From Candidatus Nanopelagicales bacterium (GTDB lineage Bacteria > Actinomycetota > Actinomycetes > S36-B12): a stretch of DNA of 36,835 bases. Below, piece after piece: positions 1 through 8,958 of this stretch; within the stretch, counting starts at the first letter, position 1, and each line of letters starts with the position of its first letter. Under the pieces are notes generated by a model. It saw only the letters and a list, made by a program, of their open reading frames with translations. It had not been told where the DNA came from and made no database searches. The DNA lies in assembly GCA_030726915.1 (NCBI GenBank), contig JANRCR010000047.1, positions 1 through 36,835 on the forward strand, read 5' to 3'. Made by a program: the position numbers and the translations under genes.

Positions 1-869
1 AGGTCACACTCGGCGATGGCAGCCTCCATGCTCACGATGTCGCACACCATGGCGATGCCCCGCACCCGCACACCCCCGATGGTGAGCAGCCCGAAGCCCA
101 GGCCACCGGCGGCACCCGCCCCCGCCTCGATGGTGAGGTCCCGCCCTGTGTCCACCTGCACTTCGGTGGCACACACGCGGGCAAAACTGGCCAGAGCCGC
201 ATCCAGGAGTTCGACATCGCCGGCCGTCGCACCCTTTTGCGGGGCAAAGCCGCGCGCCGCGCCCTGCGGGCCGCACAGGGTCGCGTCGACGTCCGTCGCA
301 ACAATCAGGTCAACACCGGCCAGGCGCTCGCGCACGGCCATCACATCGATGCGAATCACGTCAGCCAGTGGCTGGCCTCCCCCATCAAGTCTCACGTCAT
401 TGCCCGCTGCATCCCATGCCCGAGCCCCCAGCGCCGCAAGCATGCCCGCCCCGGCATCCGTCGTGCTGGAGCCACCCAGGCCCACCACGATGCGTCGTAC
501 CCCCGCCGCGACCGCGGTGCTCAGGAGCTCCCCCAATCCGTATGTCGTTGCCTCGAGAGGATGGCGCTGACTCTCCGGGATCTGACCCCAGCCGCATGCC
601 TGGGCGGATTCGACGTACGCCGTGTCATCCACGATCACGATCTCGGCGGCGACGGGGTGTCCCAGGGGACCTCGGACGACCACCGGGAGGGTCCGCCCCG
701 CGAGTGCGTGTCCAACAACGGCGAGGAATCCCGGGCCGCCATCCGACATGGGACGCAGCGTCACGTGATCCCCGGGCGCCCCTCGACGCCAACCCTCAGC
801 GATAGCGGCCGCAGCCTCGAGAGCTGTCAGTGTGCCGGTGAAGTCATCCGGAGCGATGAGGATGCGCAC
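1..869 (-). CDS. glycerate kinase (GlxK/GarK family), 3' end cut by window edge
   Basis: This gene is not in the ORF track because it has a GTG start and runs off the left edge. Reading the minus strand from GTG at 869 gives a protein that begins VRILIAPDDFTGTLTALEAA. It continues with MSDGGPGF, a conserved VVGLGGSSTTDAGAGMLAALGA block, DLIVATDVDATLCGPQGAA and FAPQKGAT. This order is typical of the glycerate kinase type-1 family, which phosphorylates D-glycerate with ATP in the cytoplasm. The start is supported by TACGGT seven bases upstream, the leaderless arrangement seen throughout this window. About 289 residues are visible, and the family is usually 370-380 residues long, so roughly 80 C-terminal residues lie outside. 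The gene diverges from nadA. The large plus-strand ORFs over it (16..570, 237..1037) are shadows. Confidence 0.9.
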   Translation of the reverse strand, partial: MRILIAPDDFTGTLTALEAAAAIAEGWRRGAPGDHVTLRPMSDGGPGFLAVVGHALAGRTLPVVVRGPLGHPVAAEIVIVDDTAYVESAQACGWGQIPESQRHPLEATTYGLGELLSTAVAAGVRRIVVGLGGSSTTDAGAGMLAALGARAWDAAGNDVRLDGGGQPLADVIRIDVMAVRERLAGVDLIVATDVDATLCGPQGAARGFAPQKGATAGDVELLDAALASFARVCATEVQVDTGRDLTIEAGAGAAGGLGFGLLTIGGVRVRGIAMVCDIVSMEAAIAECD

Positions 870-876
870 ATCCGAG

Positions 877-882
877 ACCGTA
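877..882 (-). promoter_or_regulatory. -10 box (TACGGT) of glycerate kinase, leaderless type
   Basis: On the minus strand TACGGT lies seven bases before the GTG start of glycerate kinase. No convincing -35 hexamer is visible. The spacing implies transcription starting at or next to the start codon. Confidence 0.45.
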
Positions 883-913
883 GCCGCCAAGAGGCCGGTC
901 CGGGCTTCGGTGA

Positions 914-919
914 GACAAT
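914..919 (+). promoter_or_regulatory. -10 box (GACAAT) of nadA, leaderless type
   Basis: GACAAT matches four of six TATAAT positions and lies exactly six bases before the nadA ATG. There is no clear -35 hexamer. The spacing matches the other leaderless candidates in this window. Confidence 0.4.
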
Positions 920-925
920 GATCAA

Positions 926-2101
926 ATGGCGTTCACCGAACCTGTCGCTACTCCGCTGGCATTGCTCCTCCTGGGACACGGGGCTGACCCCGATAGCGAG
1001 CGCGGAGTGGAATGTCCCGGCGACCTCCCCCCCGTGAGCGACCCGGATCTTGTCACGCGAGCCGCCGCCGCGAAAGCCGCGCTCGGTGACCGGCTCTACA
1101 TCCTGGGCCACCACTATCAGCGCGACGAGGTCATCCAATTCGCCGACGTGACGGGTGACTCATTTAAGTTATCCCAGCAGGCTGCCGCTCATCCGGAGGC
1201 TGAGTTCATCGTCTTCTGCGGGGTGCACTTCATGGCAGAGAGCGCCGACATCCTCACTGCCGCCAACCAACAGGTGATCCTCCCCGACCTTGCCGCCGGA
1301 TGCTCCATGGCCGACATGGCGGCCATTCACCAGGTCGACGCCGCGTGGCAGGCCATCAGCGCGGCGGGGCTCGCAGATTCCACGATTCCCATCACCTACA
1401 TGAATTCCGCGGCCGACATCAAGGCATTCACCGGTCGCAACCACGGTGCGATCTGCACGTCCAGCAACGCCAAGCGCTCCCTCGAATGGGCCTTTGAGCA
1501 TGGTGAGCGAGTGTTCTTCCTGCCCGATCAGCATCTTGGGCGCAATACCGCTGTCCGTGACCTGGGCCTATCGCTGGATGACTGTGTCGTCTGGGATCCG
1601 CATCACCCCACATTGACTCCCGAGCAACTGCGCGATGCCAAAGTGATCCTCTGGCGCGGCCACTGCTCGGTCCATGGACGCTTCACGGAGTCGAGCGTGA
1701 AGGACGTGCGTGCGCGTGTGCCGGGCGTCACCGTGATCGTCCATCCGGAGTGCCGCTACGAGGTCGTGGAGATGGCCGATCTCGTGGGGTCGACGGAATT
1801 CATCATCACCGCGATCGAGGAAGCACCCCCGGGCAGCTCCTTCGCCGTCGGCACCGAACTCAATCTTGTCCGCCGGCTCGCCCTGCGCCACCCCGACAAG
1901 ACCGTGGTCTTCCTGGATCGCGATGTCTGTTTTTGCTCCACGATGAATCGCATCGACCTACCCCACCTGGTGTGGACTCTGGAAAACTTGCTTCAGGGCC
2001 GAGTCGTCAACCAGATCACCGTTGAGGACGAGTCAGCGAAGTGGGCGCGGGTGGCACTTGACCGCATGCTGGCACTCCCCGGAGTCGGCGCGAAGGATTA
2101 G
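926..2101 (+). CDS. nadA: quinolinate synthase NadA
   Basis: A protein of 391 residues. NadA condenses iminoaspartate with dihydroxyacetone phosphate to give quinolinate in de novo NAD synthesis, using a [4Fe-4S] cluster. Family motifs are present in order: YILGHHYQRDEVI (about 58-70), CGVHFMAESADIL (98-110), GCSMADM, TYMNSAADIKAF, CTSSNAKR, FFLPDQHLGRN, GHCSVHGRF (246-252), HPECRYEVV and CFCSTMNRIDL (335-344). The three cluster cysteines are expected at C98, C247 and one of C335/C337. The length is slightly above that of compact NadA proteins and matches the longer actinobacterial type. The start at 926 is supported by GACAAT six bases upstream. NadB and NadC, often adjacent in Actinobacteria, are not in the window. 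The gene diverges from glycerate kinase and converges on pspAB. Confidence 0.95.
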   Translation: MAFTEPVATPLALLLLGHGADPDSERGVECPGDLPPVSDPDLVTRAAAAKAALGDRLYILGHHYQRDEVIQFADVTGDSFKLSQQAAAHPEAEFIVFCGVHFMAESADILTAANQQVILPDLAAGCSMADMAAIHQVDAAWQAISAAGLADSTIPITYMNSAADIKAFTGRNHGAICTSSNAKRSLEWAFEHGERVFFLPDQHLGRNTAVRDLGLSLDDCVVWDPHHPTLTPEQLRDAKVILWRGHCSVHGRFTESSVKDVRARVPGVTVIVHPECRYEVVEMADLVGSTEFIITAIEEAPPGSSFAVGTELNLVRRLALRHPDKTVVFLDRDVCFCSTMNRIDLPHLVWTLENLLQGRVVNQITVEDESAKWARVALDRMLALPGVGAKD

Positions 2102-2121
2102 CCGACCGGCACAACCGGGCT
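2100..2121. terminator. weak candidate bidirectional hairpin between nadA and pspAB
   Basis: The short gap between the convergent stops holds AGC...CCGG-cacaa-CCGG...GCT, a small imperfect inverted repeat overlapping the pspAB stop codon. No T-tract follows on either strand, so termination is only a guess from position. Confidence 0.2.
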
Positions 2122-2701
2122 AGACGGGATCCTGCAGGCCGGGGGCGTCCCACACCGGGAACCACCGAGACAGATCCGCTTCCCAGGGAAGTTCCCCACG
2201 CAGCAGGTCGCGGACCTGCAATTCCACGACAGAATCCCGGCGCTCATCTGCCTGGGGGGCGAAGGGATAGAACGTGCCGCGCTTGTAGAGGTAGATCAGC
2301 GCCATGCGCGTGCCACGAGGGTCCTGGAAGGGCACGAGCGAACACAGCAATTGCGGTCCGAATCCGTGATCTGACAGCGTCACGTTGACCGCGTGCAAGT
2401 CCGTGACCACGGCACCCACATCCGGGGGATCGGTGGTGACGACGATCCAGGTATAACCAAAGTGATCCGACACCACGCGGATCGGTGGCCCCTCGTCGGC
2501 GTCGAGCAGCGCACGGATCTCCGCCTCCACATCGGCGAAGGCTCGGCCCTCCGCCGGACGGAAGGCCACGGCTCCCTCGCCTGTCGAGAGATAGTCCAGG
2601 GACACCTGAAGCGTGATCGCGGCCGACGGGATCGCGAAGAGTGAGTCCAGATTGGGACGCACCGGCTTGCGTCGACCCCGGAGGCCGTCCATGAAGCCCA
2701 C
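2120..2701 (-). CDS. pspAB: PspA-associated protein PspAB
   Basis: A protein of 193 residues, start MGFMDGLRGRRKPVRPNLDSLFAIPSAAITLQ. This N-terminus (small basic motif, then NLDxLFALPSAAxTLQ) is what I recall for the actinobacterial family named PspA-associated protein PspAB. No enzymatic motif, signal peptide or membrane segment is visible, so it is probably cytosolic or membrane-peripheral. It is the last gene of a three-gene minus-strand operon, and its ATG overlaps the htpX stop codon by one base, which indicates translational coupling. The grouping with a PspA homologue and HtpX implies a role in envelope or membrane-protein stress, but no molecular function is known to me. Its 3' end faces nadA with only 18 bases between them. 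Confidence 0.8.
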   Translation of the reverse strand: MGFMDGLRGRRKPVRPNLDSLFAIPSAAITLQVSLDYLSTGEGAVAFRPAEGRAFADVEAEIRALLDADEGPPIRVVSDHFGYTWIVVTTDPPDVGAVVTDLHAVNVTLSDHGFGPQLLCSLVPFQDPRGTRMALIYLYKRGTFYPFAPQADERRDSVVELQVRDLLRGELPWEADLSRWFPVWDAPGLQDPV

Positions 2702-3615
2702 TAGCGCTGGCCTAGATCCGTCGCGATCTTGGCCAATTGCTCCAGGCGCTTTTGCAAGGGCGGGTGAGTGGACATCAGGGACTCGAGCCCGAAGCCACCG
2801 CTGCCGCGGCCCTTGGAGAAGGCGGGCACGAAGGCAAAGGAGGCGATGGGCTCCATCTGGCGTAGATCGCGCGTCGGGATAGCGGCCATCTCACCGGACA
2901 CCTTCTGCAGCGCCGTGGCAAGTGCGGTGGGCTTCCCCGTGATCAGGGCGGCGCCACGGTCGGCACCAAGCTCGCGATAGCGCGATAGCGCGCGGATCAG
3001 CAGGAAGGAGACCAGGTACACGAGCACGCTGACGACCATGACGACGAGGAAGATCACTGCGGAATTTTGATCACGGCGGTCGCGCATCATGGACCCCCAC
3101 ATGACGGACCGGACCATGAAACCCGCGAGAATGGCGCTGAACGACGCGATCGTCATGACGGTCACGTCCTTGTGGGCCACGTGCGACAACTCGTGCGCCA
3201 GAACCCCTTCGAGCTCATCGCGGTCCAGCCGCCGAAGCAGACCGGTCGTCACGACGACGACGGAGCGCTTCGACGTGCGACCGGTCGCAAAAGCATTGGG
3301 TGCATCGTTGTCGGCGATCGCGATGCGCGGCTTCTCCATATCGGCCATCGCACACAGGCGATCGACTATTCCGTGGACCTGGGGGGCCTGCTCCGGTGTG
3401 ACGACGTGTGCCTTCATCGCCCCCATGGCCAGGGAATCGGAGAACCACCACTGGCCGAAGAGCAAGCCGCCACTGATGAGAATCACCCAGAGTGCATTGA
3501 CACCGACGGCGTAGAGGACCGCGGCGAGGATGACGTAGAGCAGGCCGAGCCCAAACATGGTGCCAAACATGCGGGCGGACAGACCGCGGTCGGTTCCGTA
3601 GCGAGTGCGTGCCAT
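2701..3615 (-). CDS. htpX: M48-family membrane zinc metalloprotease HtpX
   Basis: A protein of 304 residues. HtpX is an integral-membrane zinc endopeptidase that degrades misfolded membrane proteins. Two hydrophobic segments lie near residues 18-38 and 40-60. The zinc motif HELSH is at 141-145 within DELEGVLAHELSHVAHKD. Two more hydrophobic segments follow at about 155-175 and 187-208, and the third zinc ligand is expected in the glutamate of SRYRELGADRGAA. The C-terminal part has the usual SFAFVPAF and LMSTHPPLQKRLEQL blocks. The length is normal for the family. It starts 17 bases after the pspA stop and overlaps pspAB by one base, so the three genes are likely one transcript. Confidence 0.95.
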   Translation of the reverse strand: MARTRYGTDRGLSARMFGTMFGLGLLYVILAAVLYAVGVNALWVILISGGLLFGQWWFSDSLAMGAMKAHVVTPEQAPQVHGIVDRLCAMADMEKPRIAIADNDAPNAFATGRTSKRSVVVVTTGLLRRLDRDELEGVLAHELSHVAHKDVTVMTIASFSAILAGFMVRSVMWGSMMRDRRDQNSAVIFLVVMVVSVLVYLVSFLLIRALSRYRELGADRGAALITGKPTALATALQKVSGEMAAIPTRDLRQMEPIASFAFVPAFSKGRGSGGFGLESLMSTHPPLQKRLEQLAKIATDLGQR

Positions 3616-3632
3616 GTGTGGTTCCGAAACCC

Positions 3633-4370
3633 CTACGCCTTATCGCCCTCGATAGCCGCCGGGTTGCCGCCTGACCCGAGCTCAAGCCGGATCTGCGCCA
3701 GTTCGTCATCCACCTGACTCTGGCTCGCCATGCGCTCCAACTCAACGGTCAGGTTGTCCTTGCCCGTACTTGATACATCGTCCAGGGCACCTGAGGCCAC
3801 CAACTCGTCAATGGCACCGGCTCGCGCCTGCATCTGTGCGGTCTTGTCCTCAGCGCGCTGGACAGCAAGGCCAACATCGCCGAGTTCACTGGAGATACCG
3901 GCGAATGCCTCATTAATCTTGGTCTGCGCCTCGGCTGCGGAGTAGGTCGCCTTGATTGTTTCCTTCTTCGTCCTGAAGGCATCCACCTTGGCCTGCAGTT
4001 GCTGGGACGCAGCGATCAGCTTCTCCTCCTGATCTTGCAACTGAGCCAGTTGGACCTGGAGGTCTGCGACCTGATTTTGCAATCCACTCTTGCGGGTGAG
4101 CGCCTCGCGAGCGAGATCCTCGCGTCCGCCGCTCAGCGCCGCCTTGGCCTGGGCCGACAGCTTGTCCGTCTGCTGAGACAGCGTCTGGATCTGCAATTCG
4201 ATGCGCTTGCGGCTCGTGGCAACGTCCGCCACACCGCGGCGTACCTTCTGGAGCAACTCCAACTGCTTTTCGTAGGAGTAGTCAAGCGTCTCGCGGGGGT
4301 CTTCGGCCCGATCGAGGGCCTTGTTGGCCTTCGAGGCGAAGATGAGCTTAAAGCGCTGCCACATACCCAT
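3633..4370 (-). CDS. pspA: PspA/IM30 (Vipp1) family membrane-stress protein
   Basis: A protein of 245 residues. PspA/IM30 proteins are peripheral membrane coiled-coil proteins of the ESCRT-III superfamily that assemble on damaged membranes. The N-terminal MGMWQRFKLIFASKANKALDRAEDPRETLDYSYEKQLELLQKVRRGVADV is diagnostic. Almost all the rest is predicted coiled coil, rich in Q, A, K and E, with an acidic, low-complexity C-terminus. The ORF track starts 25 codons upstream, but ATG at 4370 has a strong Shine-Dalgarno (AGGAGG) at correct spacing and matches the family N-terminus. It heads the pspA-htpX-pspAB operon and diverges from the DUF3043 gene. A likely -10 (TAGTCT) lies about 33 bases upstream. 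Confidence 0.93.
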   Translation of the reverse strand: MGMWQRFKLIFASKANKALDRAEDPRETLDYSYEKQLELLQKVRRGVADVATSRKRIELQIQTLSQQTDKLSAQAKAALSGGREDLAREALTRKSGLQNQVADLQVQLAQLQDQEEKLIAASQQLQAKVDAFRTKKETIKATYSAAEAQTKINEAFAGISSELGDVGLAVQRAEDKTAQMQARAGAIDELVASGALDDVSSTGKDNLTVELERMASQSQVDDELAQIRLELGSGGNPAAIEGDKA

Positions 4371-4402
4371 GGTGTCCTCCTGCCGGGTGGATATCTCCCT
4401 CC

Positions 4403-4408
4403 AGACTA
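4403..4408 (-). promoter_or_regulatory. candidate -10 box (TAGTCT) of pspA operon
   Basis: On the minus strand TAGTCT would start a transcript with a leader of about 26 bases that contains the pspA AGGAGG ribosome site. No convincing -35 or alternative-sigma motif was recognised. The rest of the 150-base divergent gap shows nothing further. Confidence 0.35.
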
Positions 4409-4508
4409 GGGGGCGGTCCCGGGCCACGCGCCCCGGCTCGGACATCGGACCCGGGAGCTCGGGAGATCCATCCCCCGCGGTCGGCTCCGATCGCTGCGCT
4501 CGCGGCGA

Positions 4509-4514
4509 TAGATT
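4509..4514 (+). promoter_or_regulatory. -10 box (TAGATT) of DUF3043 gene, leaderless type
   Basis: TAGATT lies exactly six bases before the ATG at 4521, and there is no Shine-Dalgarno. No clear -35 is seen. Confidence 0.45.
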
Positions 4515-4520
4515 GCCAGC

Positions 4521-5126
4521 ATGTTTGGACGTAGGGAGACCCCCGTGGACCCGCAGCCCCTCGACCCCGCGGATGGGAGTCCCGCCAGCGGCAAGGGACG
4601 ACCGACTCCCTCACGCAAAGAAGCCGAGGCAGCCCGCAAGCAGGCGCTGAAGGCGCCGAAGGATCCCCGGGCGGCGCGACGAGCTGCTCGTGGGCGCGAC
4701 CGGGCTGCCCGGGCCCAGCAGCGGGCGGCTCTCATGGCCGGCGACGAGAGGGCGCTGCCCGCGCGCGATCAGGGTCCTGTCCGACGCTACGTGCGCGACT
4801 ACGTGGACAGCAGATTCACCATCGCGGAGTACTTCATCTTTGTCGCACTCGCCGTCCTCGTGCTGGGCTTCATCCCCAACCCGGTGATCCAATTTGCCGT
4901 CTCGATCTCGTGGATGGTGTTGATCGCCCTGGTGGCTTTCGACGAACTATTCCTGCTGGTTCGACTCAACTCAGCGCTGCGCAAGCGCTTCCCCGACAAG
5001 GCTGAGCGCAAGGGCGCGCTCTGGTACGCCGGACTACGCACCTTGCAACTGCGACGCTTCCGACTCCCCCCGCCCCGACTGCGTCGCGGCGAAACGCCGG
5101 AAGAACCTCGCACGCACCGCGACTAG
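4521..5126 (+). CDS. DUF3043 domain-containing membrane protein
   Basis: A protein of 201 residues of the actinobacterial DUF3043 family, function unknown. The first 85 residues are strongly charged, with Lys/Arg/Ala-rich stretches typical of the family (PTPSRKEAEAARKQALKAPKDPRAARRAARGRDRAARAQQRAALMAGDERALPARDQGPVRRYVRDYVDSR is recognisable in pieces). Two adjacent hydrophobic segments follow at about 103-120 (FIFVALAVLVLGFIPNP) and 125-145, and then a basic tail. The layout suggests a small inner-membrane protein with both ends cytoplasmic. It is a single gene between divergent pspA and a convergent small gene. The start is supported by the TAGATT box six bases upstream. Confidence 0.85.
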   Translation: MFGRRETPVDPQPLDPADGSPASGKGRPTPSRKEAEAARKQALKAPKDPRAARRAARGRDRAARAQQRAALMAGDERALPARDQGPVRRYVRDYVDSRFTIAEYFIFVALAVLVLGFIPNPVIQFAVSISWMVLIALVAFDELFLLVRLNSALRKRFPDKAERKGALWYAGLRTLQLRRFRLPPPRLRRGETPEEPRTHRD

Positions 5127-5151
5127 GCCCGGTCGGGGCTCCAGCCGCGTG

Positions 5152-5367
5152 TCACGGGGTGGGGTGCAGGCTCATCGGCCCGTACACCTGACGGGCGTCC
5201 TCCCACAGCACAACGGCGTCAACGCCACCGTCGAGGAGTTCCTTCCACGTCTCACCGAGCCAGGTCTCGGCGTCAGTTTGCGTGGGGAAGGGCGTCATGA
5301 CGGCGCATCCGGGCGGGTCCGCGACGGGGGCGCCCTCGAGATTGGTGAAGATCCAGGTCCAGGCCAT
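5152..5367 (-). CDS. conserved small actinobacterial protein (71 aa)
   Basis: A protein of 71 residues, MAWTWIFTNLEGAPV ... FPTQTDAETWLGETWKELLDGGVDAVVLWEDARQVYGPMSLHP. I recognise this as a small conserved hypothetical of Actinobacteria with the signature FPTQxDAExWLGExWxELLDxGVDAVxLxE and a terminal YGPMSLHP. No function is known to me. The ORF track extends it to 133 residues, but the upstream part overlaps the cobalamin riboswitch on the other strand and is not conserved in type. ATG at 5367 has TACCGT exactly six bases upstream, the leaderless arrangement. It lies tail-to-tail with the DUF3043 gene. Confidence 0.8.
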   Translation of the reverse strand: MAWTWIFTNLEGAPVADPPGCAVMTPFPTQTDAETWLGETWKELLDGGVDAVVLWEDARQVYGPMSLHPTP

Positions 5368-5373
5368 GGGAGG

Positions 5374-5379
5374 ACGGTA
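5374..5379 (-). promoter_or_regulatory. -10 box (TACCGT) of the 71-aa gene, leaderless type
   Basis: Minus-strand TACCGT sits exactly six bases before the ATG at 5367. It decides the short start over the 133-codon ORF in the track. Confidence 0.5.
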
Positions 5380-5454
5380 CGCCGAACCGGGGCCGGGCGC
5401 GCCCCCTTTGACTCTCCTGGCACTCCGTGGTCGGATGAGACCCACAAGTGAATA

Positions 5455-5565
5455 CGCGCCCGATGTCCAGGGGAAGCCGGTGAGAATCCGGCGCTGACCC
5501 GCAACCGTGAGCACCGCAGGGAGTCGTGAAGACCTGCGGGCAAGTCGGAGCACCTGGCGGGCGCG
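5455..5565 (+). promoter_or_regulatory. cobalamin (AdoCbl-type) riboswitch aptamer
   Basis: The conserved core reads GGGGAAGCCGGTGAGAATCCGGCGCTGACCCGCAACCGTGA (in pieces, 5471-5510), the usual B12 aptamer centre. It is followed at 5542-5559 by a B12-box-like AAGTCGGAGCACCTGGC. A closing stem is visible: CGCGCCCG (5455-5462) pairs perfectly with CGGGCGCG (5558-5565), and CCAG (5467-5470) pairs with CTGG (5554-5557). It lies upstream of the corrinoid uptake and assembly operon on the same strand, where B12 would reduce expression. The 324-base stretch between the 71-aa gene and the next start holds only this element and its expression platform. No -35/-10 pair for the operon was recognised with confidence. 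Confidence 0.95.
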
Positions 5566-5647
5566 AGCGCCTCGTGATGTTGCCGGTTGGCGATGTCACC
5601 CCGTCGAGGTCTACGGGACGTCGTGGCACTTGTGGATGCGAGTCCAT

Positions 5648-5677
5648 GAGCGACCGTGTACGTCTGGTGGGTCGCTC
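5648..5677 (+). promoter_or_regulatory. candidate riboswitch expression-platform hairpin
   Basis: GAGCGACC (5648-5655) pairs perfectly with GGTCGCTC (5670-5677) across a 14-base loop. The stem ends a few bases before the GGAG ribosome site of the first gene. It has no following T-tract, so translational control rather than termination would be expected. This is inferred from position only. Confidence 0.4.
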
Positions 5678-5691
5678 ACCCTGGAGTGCAC

Positions 5692-6810
5692 ATGCACGCG
5701 TTCATCCGCATGGCCGGCGCGCGAACTCAGCGCCGCAATGTCCCGCGGTTATCTGTCGCCCTCGTCGCCTTTGTCACAGCCCTCGGTGTGACCCTCGGAC
5801 TCATGACCACCTCGGTGCACGCGGCCGAGCCCGATACGCGGGGCCTCTTCGGACAGCAAGATCCGACGTACAACGGCGTATACCGTCAATCGGCCTCCGT
5901 GTTGGGACTCGCTGCCGTCGGCATCACCGCCCCCCGGCCCACCGTCACCTGGCTGCTGCGCCAGCAGTGCGCTGACGGCTCCTTCACCGGTTACCGCCTC
6001 GATCCCACGCAGGCCTGCCCCGAACCCGATCTGGTCAGTTTCACAGGACCGGACACCAACTCCACGGCGATGGCCGTCATGGCTTTGCGAGCCCTCACCG
6101 CGCGGTACACCGGATCTGCACGGGATGCGCAGCGCAAGACCGCCGTCAAGGGGGCAGCTGCGCGTGCTGCTGCGTGGCTGACTCAACAACAACTCAGCGA
6201 CGGCGGATGGGAATGGATCCGCGGGCTTGGAGCCGATGCAACGTCGACGTCCATGGCCCTGGCCGCCATCGGGCGGAAGGCAACGCCCACGAGCCGCCGC
6301 GGATCAACGTGGTTGAGACGTGCCATGAGCATCGAGTCCAACTGTGGCGTGGCCTTCCAGCCGGGCAGTCTGGTCGATCCCCTGTCGACAAGTTGGACTC
6401 TCATCGGTGCCGAAGGCGCCCTGCCCTACGTGCGCTACACAGGCCCACGGACCCTCACCCCGTGTACTGGTGCGCAGCCGGGTGTCTTGGCTGCGGGCAC
6501 CTGGCTCGCATCCGCGCTCATCGACGGGGAGGGACAGATCCCCTCGCCGTACTCACCCGATGAGACGGACTGGAACGCCACCGCTCTCGCCACGCTGGGC
6601 CTGTCCCAGTCACACGGGTCCACCGGTGCTCTACGCCTTGGCCTGGCCGCGCTGAAGAGCAACGTCTCGGCGTACGCCGAATCCGCTGATGGAGACATTC
6701 CTGCCGCCCTCGGCACTCTGCTCATGGTCGCGCACGCAGCCAACGCCAACCCTCGAGACTTCGGTGGAGTCAATCTGCCCGCTCGACTCCTCGCCACCGT
6801 GCAGAAGTAA
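5692..6810 (+). CDS. secreted prenyltransferase/squalene-oxidase-repeat (transcobalamin-like alpha-toroid) protein
   Basis: A protein of 372 residues. An export signal is visible: basic RTQRRNVPRL, then hydrophobic SVALVAFVTALGVTLGLMTTSVHAAEP. The mature part repeats short helical units with motifs such as WLLRQQCADGSFTGY, AAWLTQQQLSDGGWEW, TSTSMALAAIG, STSWTLIGAEGALPYV and WNATALATLGL. These are typical of alpha/alpha-toroid folds (prenyltransferase, terpene cyclase, intrinsic factor/transcobalamin). Squalene-cyclase catalytic DXDD is not evident, so binding rather than catalysis is likely. It is the first gene after the B12 riboswitch and upstream of SCO2322-family and ECF genes, which suggests extracellular corrinoid capture. 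The track's GTG at 5656 is upstream; ATG at 5692 follows GGAG with good spacing. The corrinoid role is inferred from context. Confidence 0.8.
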   Translation: MHAFIRMAGARTQRRNVPRLSVALVAFVTALGVTLGLMTTSVHAAEPDTRGLFGQQDPTYNGVYRQSASVLGLAAVGITAPRPTVTWLLRQQCADGSFTGYRLDPTQACPEPDLVSFTGPDTNSTAMAVMALRALTARYTGSARDAQRKTAVKGAAARAAAWLTQQQLSDGGWEWIRGLGADATSTSMALAAIGRKATPTSRRGSTWLRRAMSIESNCGVAFQPGSLVDPLSTSWTLIGAEGALPYVRYTGPRTLTPCTGAQPGVLAAGTWLASALIDGEGQIPSPYSPDETDWNATALATLGLSQSHGSTGALRLGLAALKSNVSAYAESADGDIPAALGTLLMVAHAANANPRDFGGVNLPARLLATVQK

Positions 6811-6841
6811 TCATCCAGACGGCTGATAGGACTTCCCGAGC

Positions 6842-7788
<947 letters not shown>

Positions 7789-7792
<4 letters not shown>

Positions 7793-8958
7793 CCGCGGTC
7801 GGGGTGGAGACAGCGGGAGTCGACCTCACCGCTGTCCGTGGGCCGGGCGGAGTGCGCACCCGTGGGCGACGGCGCCTCCCGCGCGCACTGCATCCCGGGG
7901 CCTGGTGGCTCTGGGCTGCTGGCCTGGCGATCGCGGCATCACGCACGACGAATCCGCTGCTCCTGGTGTTGATCGTCGCCGTCGCGGGCTACGTCGTCTC
8001 CGCTCGAAGGTCTCAGGCACCCTGGGCCCGATCCTTCGGCTTCTTCCTCAAACTCGGCCTCGTGGTCATCGCCATCCGCGTCCTCTTTCAAGCCATCGTC
8101 GCCGCGCCCATCGGCACGACGATTCTGGTGACGCTGCCGTCGTTCACACTGCCCGAGATCATGGCCGGAGTCCGGCTCGGCGGCCCCATCACCGCGGAGT
8201 CCCTCATCGCCGCCCTCTACGACGGTATGCGACTCGCCACCATCCTCATCTGCATCGGGGCGGCCAACTCTCTGGCGTCACCGGCACGCCTGCTCAAGGC
8301 TGTTCCGTCGGCCCTGTACGAATTCGGCCTGTCCATCGTCATCGCCGTGACCTTCGCACCGCAATTGGTCACCGACCTGGACCGCATCCGCTCCGCTCGC
8401 CGCCTCCGTGGACGCGCCATCGGTGGCCTCCGCGGCACAGCGGGGTCGGCACTGCCCGTCCTCGAGGGTGCCCTGGAGCGCTCCATCACCCTCGCGGCCG
8501 CCATGGACTCACGTGGATACGGTCGCCAGGCGCATCGCTCGCGGATGGTGCGGCGGACCACGGGCGCGGCACTCCTCGGTGCCCTCGTCATGGTGGTCAT
8601 CGGCACCTACGCACTGCTGGACGCTTCCGCGCCCGCCGCTCTCGGCCTCCCTCTCCTGGCGACCGGTTTCATCCTCGGCGGCATCGGCTTCGCCCTCGCG
8701 GGGCGTCGTTCGATCCGCACCCGCTATCGGCCAGACCCGTGGACATGGCCTGAGTGGGGCGTGACACCCTGCGCGCTCGCCACGGCCGGCATCGTCGTCG
8801 CCGCCAGCGTGCAGGGTGTCTCCGGCCTCATCGCTCCGGTGGATCCGATCGCCTGGCCCACCGTTCCCGCCGTCGCCGTGCTCGCCATCCTCATCAGTGC
8901 GCTGCCCGCTGTCATCACACCACCCGTGCCCGACTCCGCCAGAGGATCCAGGACATGA
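7789..8958 (+). CDS. ECF transporter transmembrane component EcfT (CbiQ-like)
   Basis: The protein has 389 residues from GTG at 7789, which overlaps the preceding stop as GTGA. The longer ORF in the track begins inside the SCO2322 gene and is unlikely. Several hydrophobic segments are seen (about 42-75, 83-105, 128-140, 165-185 and more after 260). Two coupling-helix motifs typical of EcfT are visible: SARRLRGRAIG and AAAMDSRGYGRQA. EcfT couples ATP hydrolysis by the EcfA ATPases to the substrate-binding S component. The C-terminal third (after residue 260) adds further membrane segments, longer than a minimal EcfT. Its stop overlaps the start of the ATPase gene as ATGA, so the genes are translationally coupled. 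Confidence 0.9.

Noticed and set aside
237-1037. 266-aa plus-strand ORF at the left edge
   Set aside because: It is a shadow of the minus-strand glycerate kinase, which the track missed because it starts with GTG and has no stop in the window.
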